This document shows positions 31,924 through 31,946 of a stretch of 31,946 nt of DNA, one piece after another (within the stretch, counting starts at the first letter, position 1; every line of letters begins with the position of its first letter). This DNA is from RGIG995 sp045652445. GTDB lineage: Bacteria; Bacillota; Clostridia; Oscillospirales; UBA644. Under the pieces are notes generated by a model. It did not search any database. It had not been told where the DNA came from and worked only from the letters and a program-made list of their open reading frames with translations. Both the position numbers and the translations under genes were made by a program. The stretch covers positions 1 to 31,946 of the forward strand of contig JAZRUJ010000092.1 in NCBI GenBank assembly GCA_045652445.1. The letters run 5' to 3'.

Positions 31924-31946
31924 ATGAGTAAGAATGGGGGACTTGA

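Noticed and set aside
31924..31946. ATG at the right edge as a new gene start
   Set aside because: It directly follows the terminator T run with no ribosome binding site and only seven codons are visible.
1..31946. Mobile elements, CRISPR arrays, phage genes
   Set aside because: No transposase, integrase, regularly spaced repeats or terminal inverted repeats flanking genes were seen.

Overview
The window looks like chromosomal DNA from a low-to-mid GC Firmicute of the class Clostridia, plausibly Oscillospirales/Ruminococcaceae-like. This is inferred from strong GGAGG ribosome binding sites, TTGACA/TATAAT promoters with TG-extended -10 elements, CCA-encoding tRNA genes, a T-box in front of thrS, and gene neighbourhoods typical of Clostridia (maf-mreBCD-mrdA; zapA-U32; ABC-GldG-DUF4340). 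No phage, insertion sequence, CRISPR array or rRNA operon was seen.

Layout. 1-382: 3' part of a Fur/PerR-type regulator and a shared terminator. 390-2386 (minus): hflX and a TIM-barrel sugar isomerase. 2602-2678: tRNA-Pro(GGG). 2761-7100 (minus): ftsK followed by ygiQ. 7265-9523 (plus): zapA and a U32 peptidase-family protein. 9571-12264 (minus): asnS and a class Ic aspartate aminotransferase. 12265-12772: an AT-rich gap with divergent promoters and a long palindrome. 12773-19374 (plus): a seven-gene cell-shape operon (response regulator, histidine kinase, maf, mreB, mreC, mreD, mrdA) ending in two tandem terminators. 19594-28834 (plus): a MinD-like ATPase, a methylglyoxal-synthase-like protein, hisS, aspS, then a four-gene Gld-like ABC cassette. 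28892-30691 (minus): thrS with its T-box leader. 31009-31648 (minus): a ferritin-like protein and a 61-residue membrane protein. 31802-31886: tRNA-Leu(GAG).

How the genes fit together. Much of the window serves envelope growth and division (FtsK, ZapA, MreB/C/D, PBP2, MinD-like) and translation (four aminoacyl-tRNA synthetases, two tRNAs, HflX). The most unusual signal is in the cell-shape region. MreB has Lys where the family has its catalytic Glu. The kinase has Gly for the G1-box Asp. The MinD-like ATPase ends before the usual membrane-targeting helix. The methylglyoxal-synthase-like protein has lost several active-site residues. The minC, minE and rodA genes that usually lie between mrdA and mgsA in many Clostridia are absent here. 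I read this as a remodelled shape/division locus, possibly with a repurposed MinD-MGS pair. That interpretation is inference from sequence reading alone.
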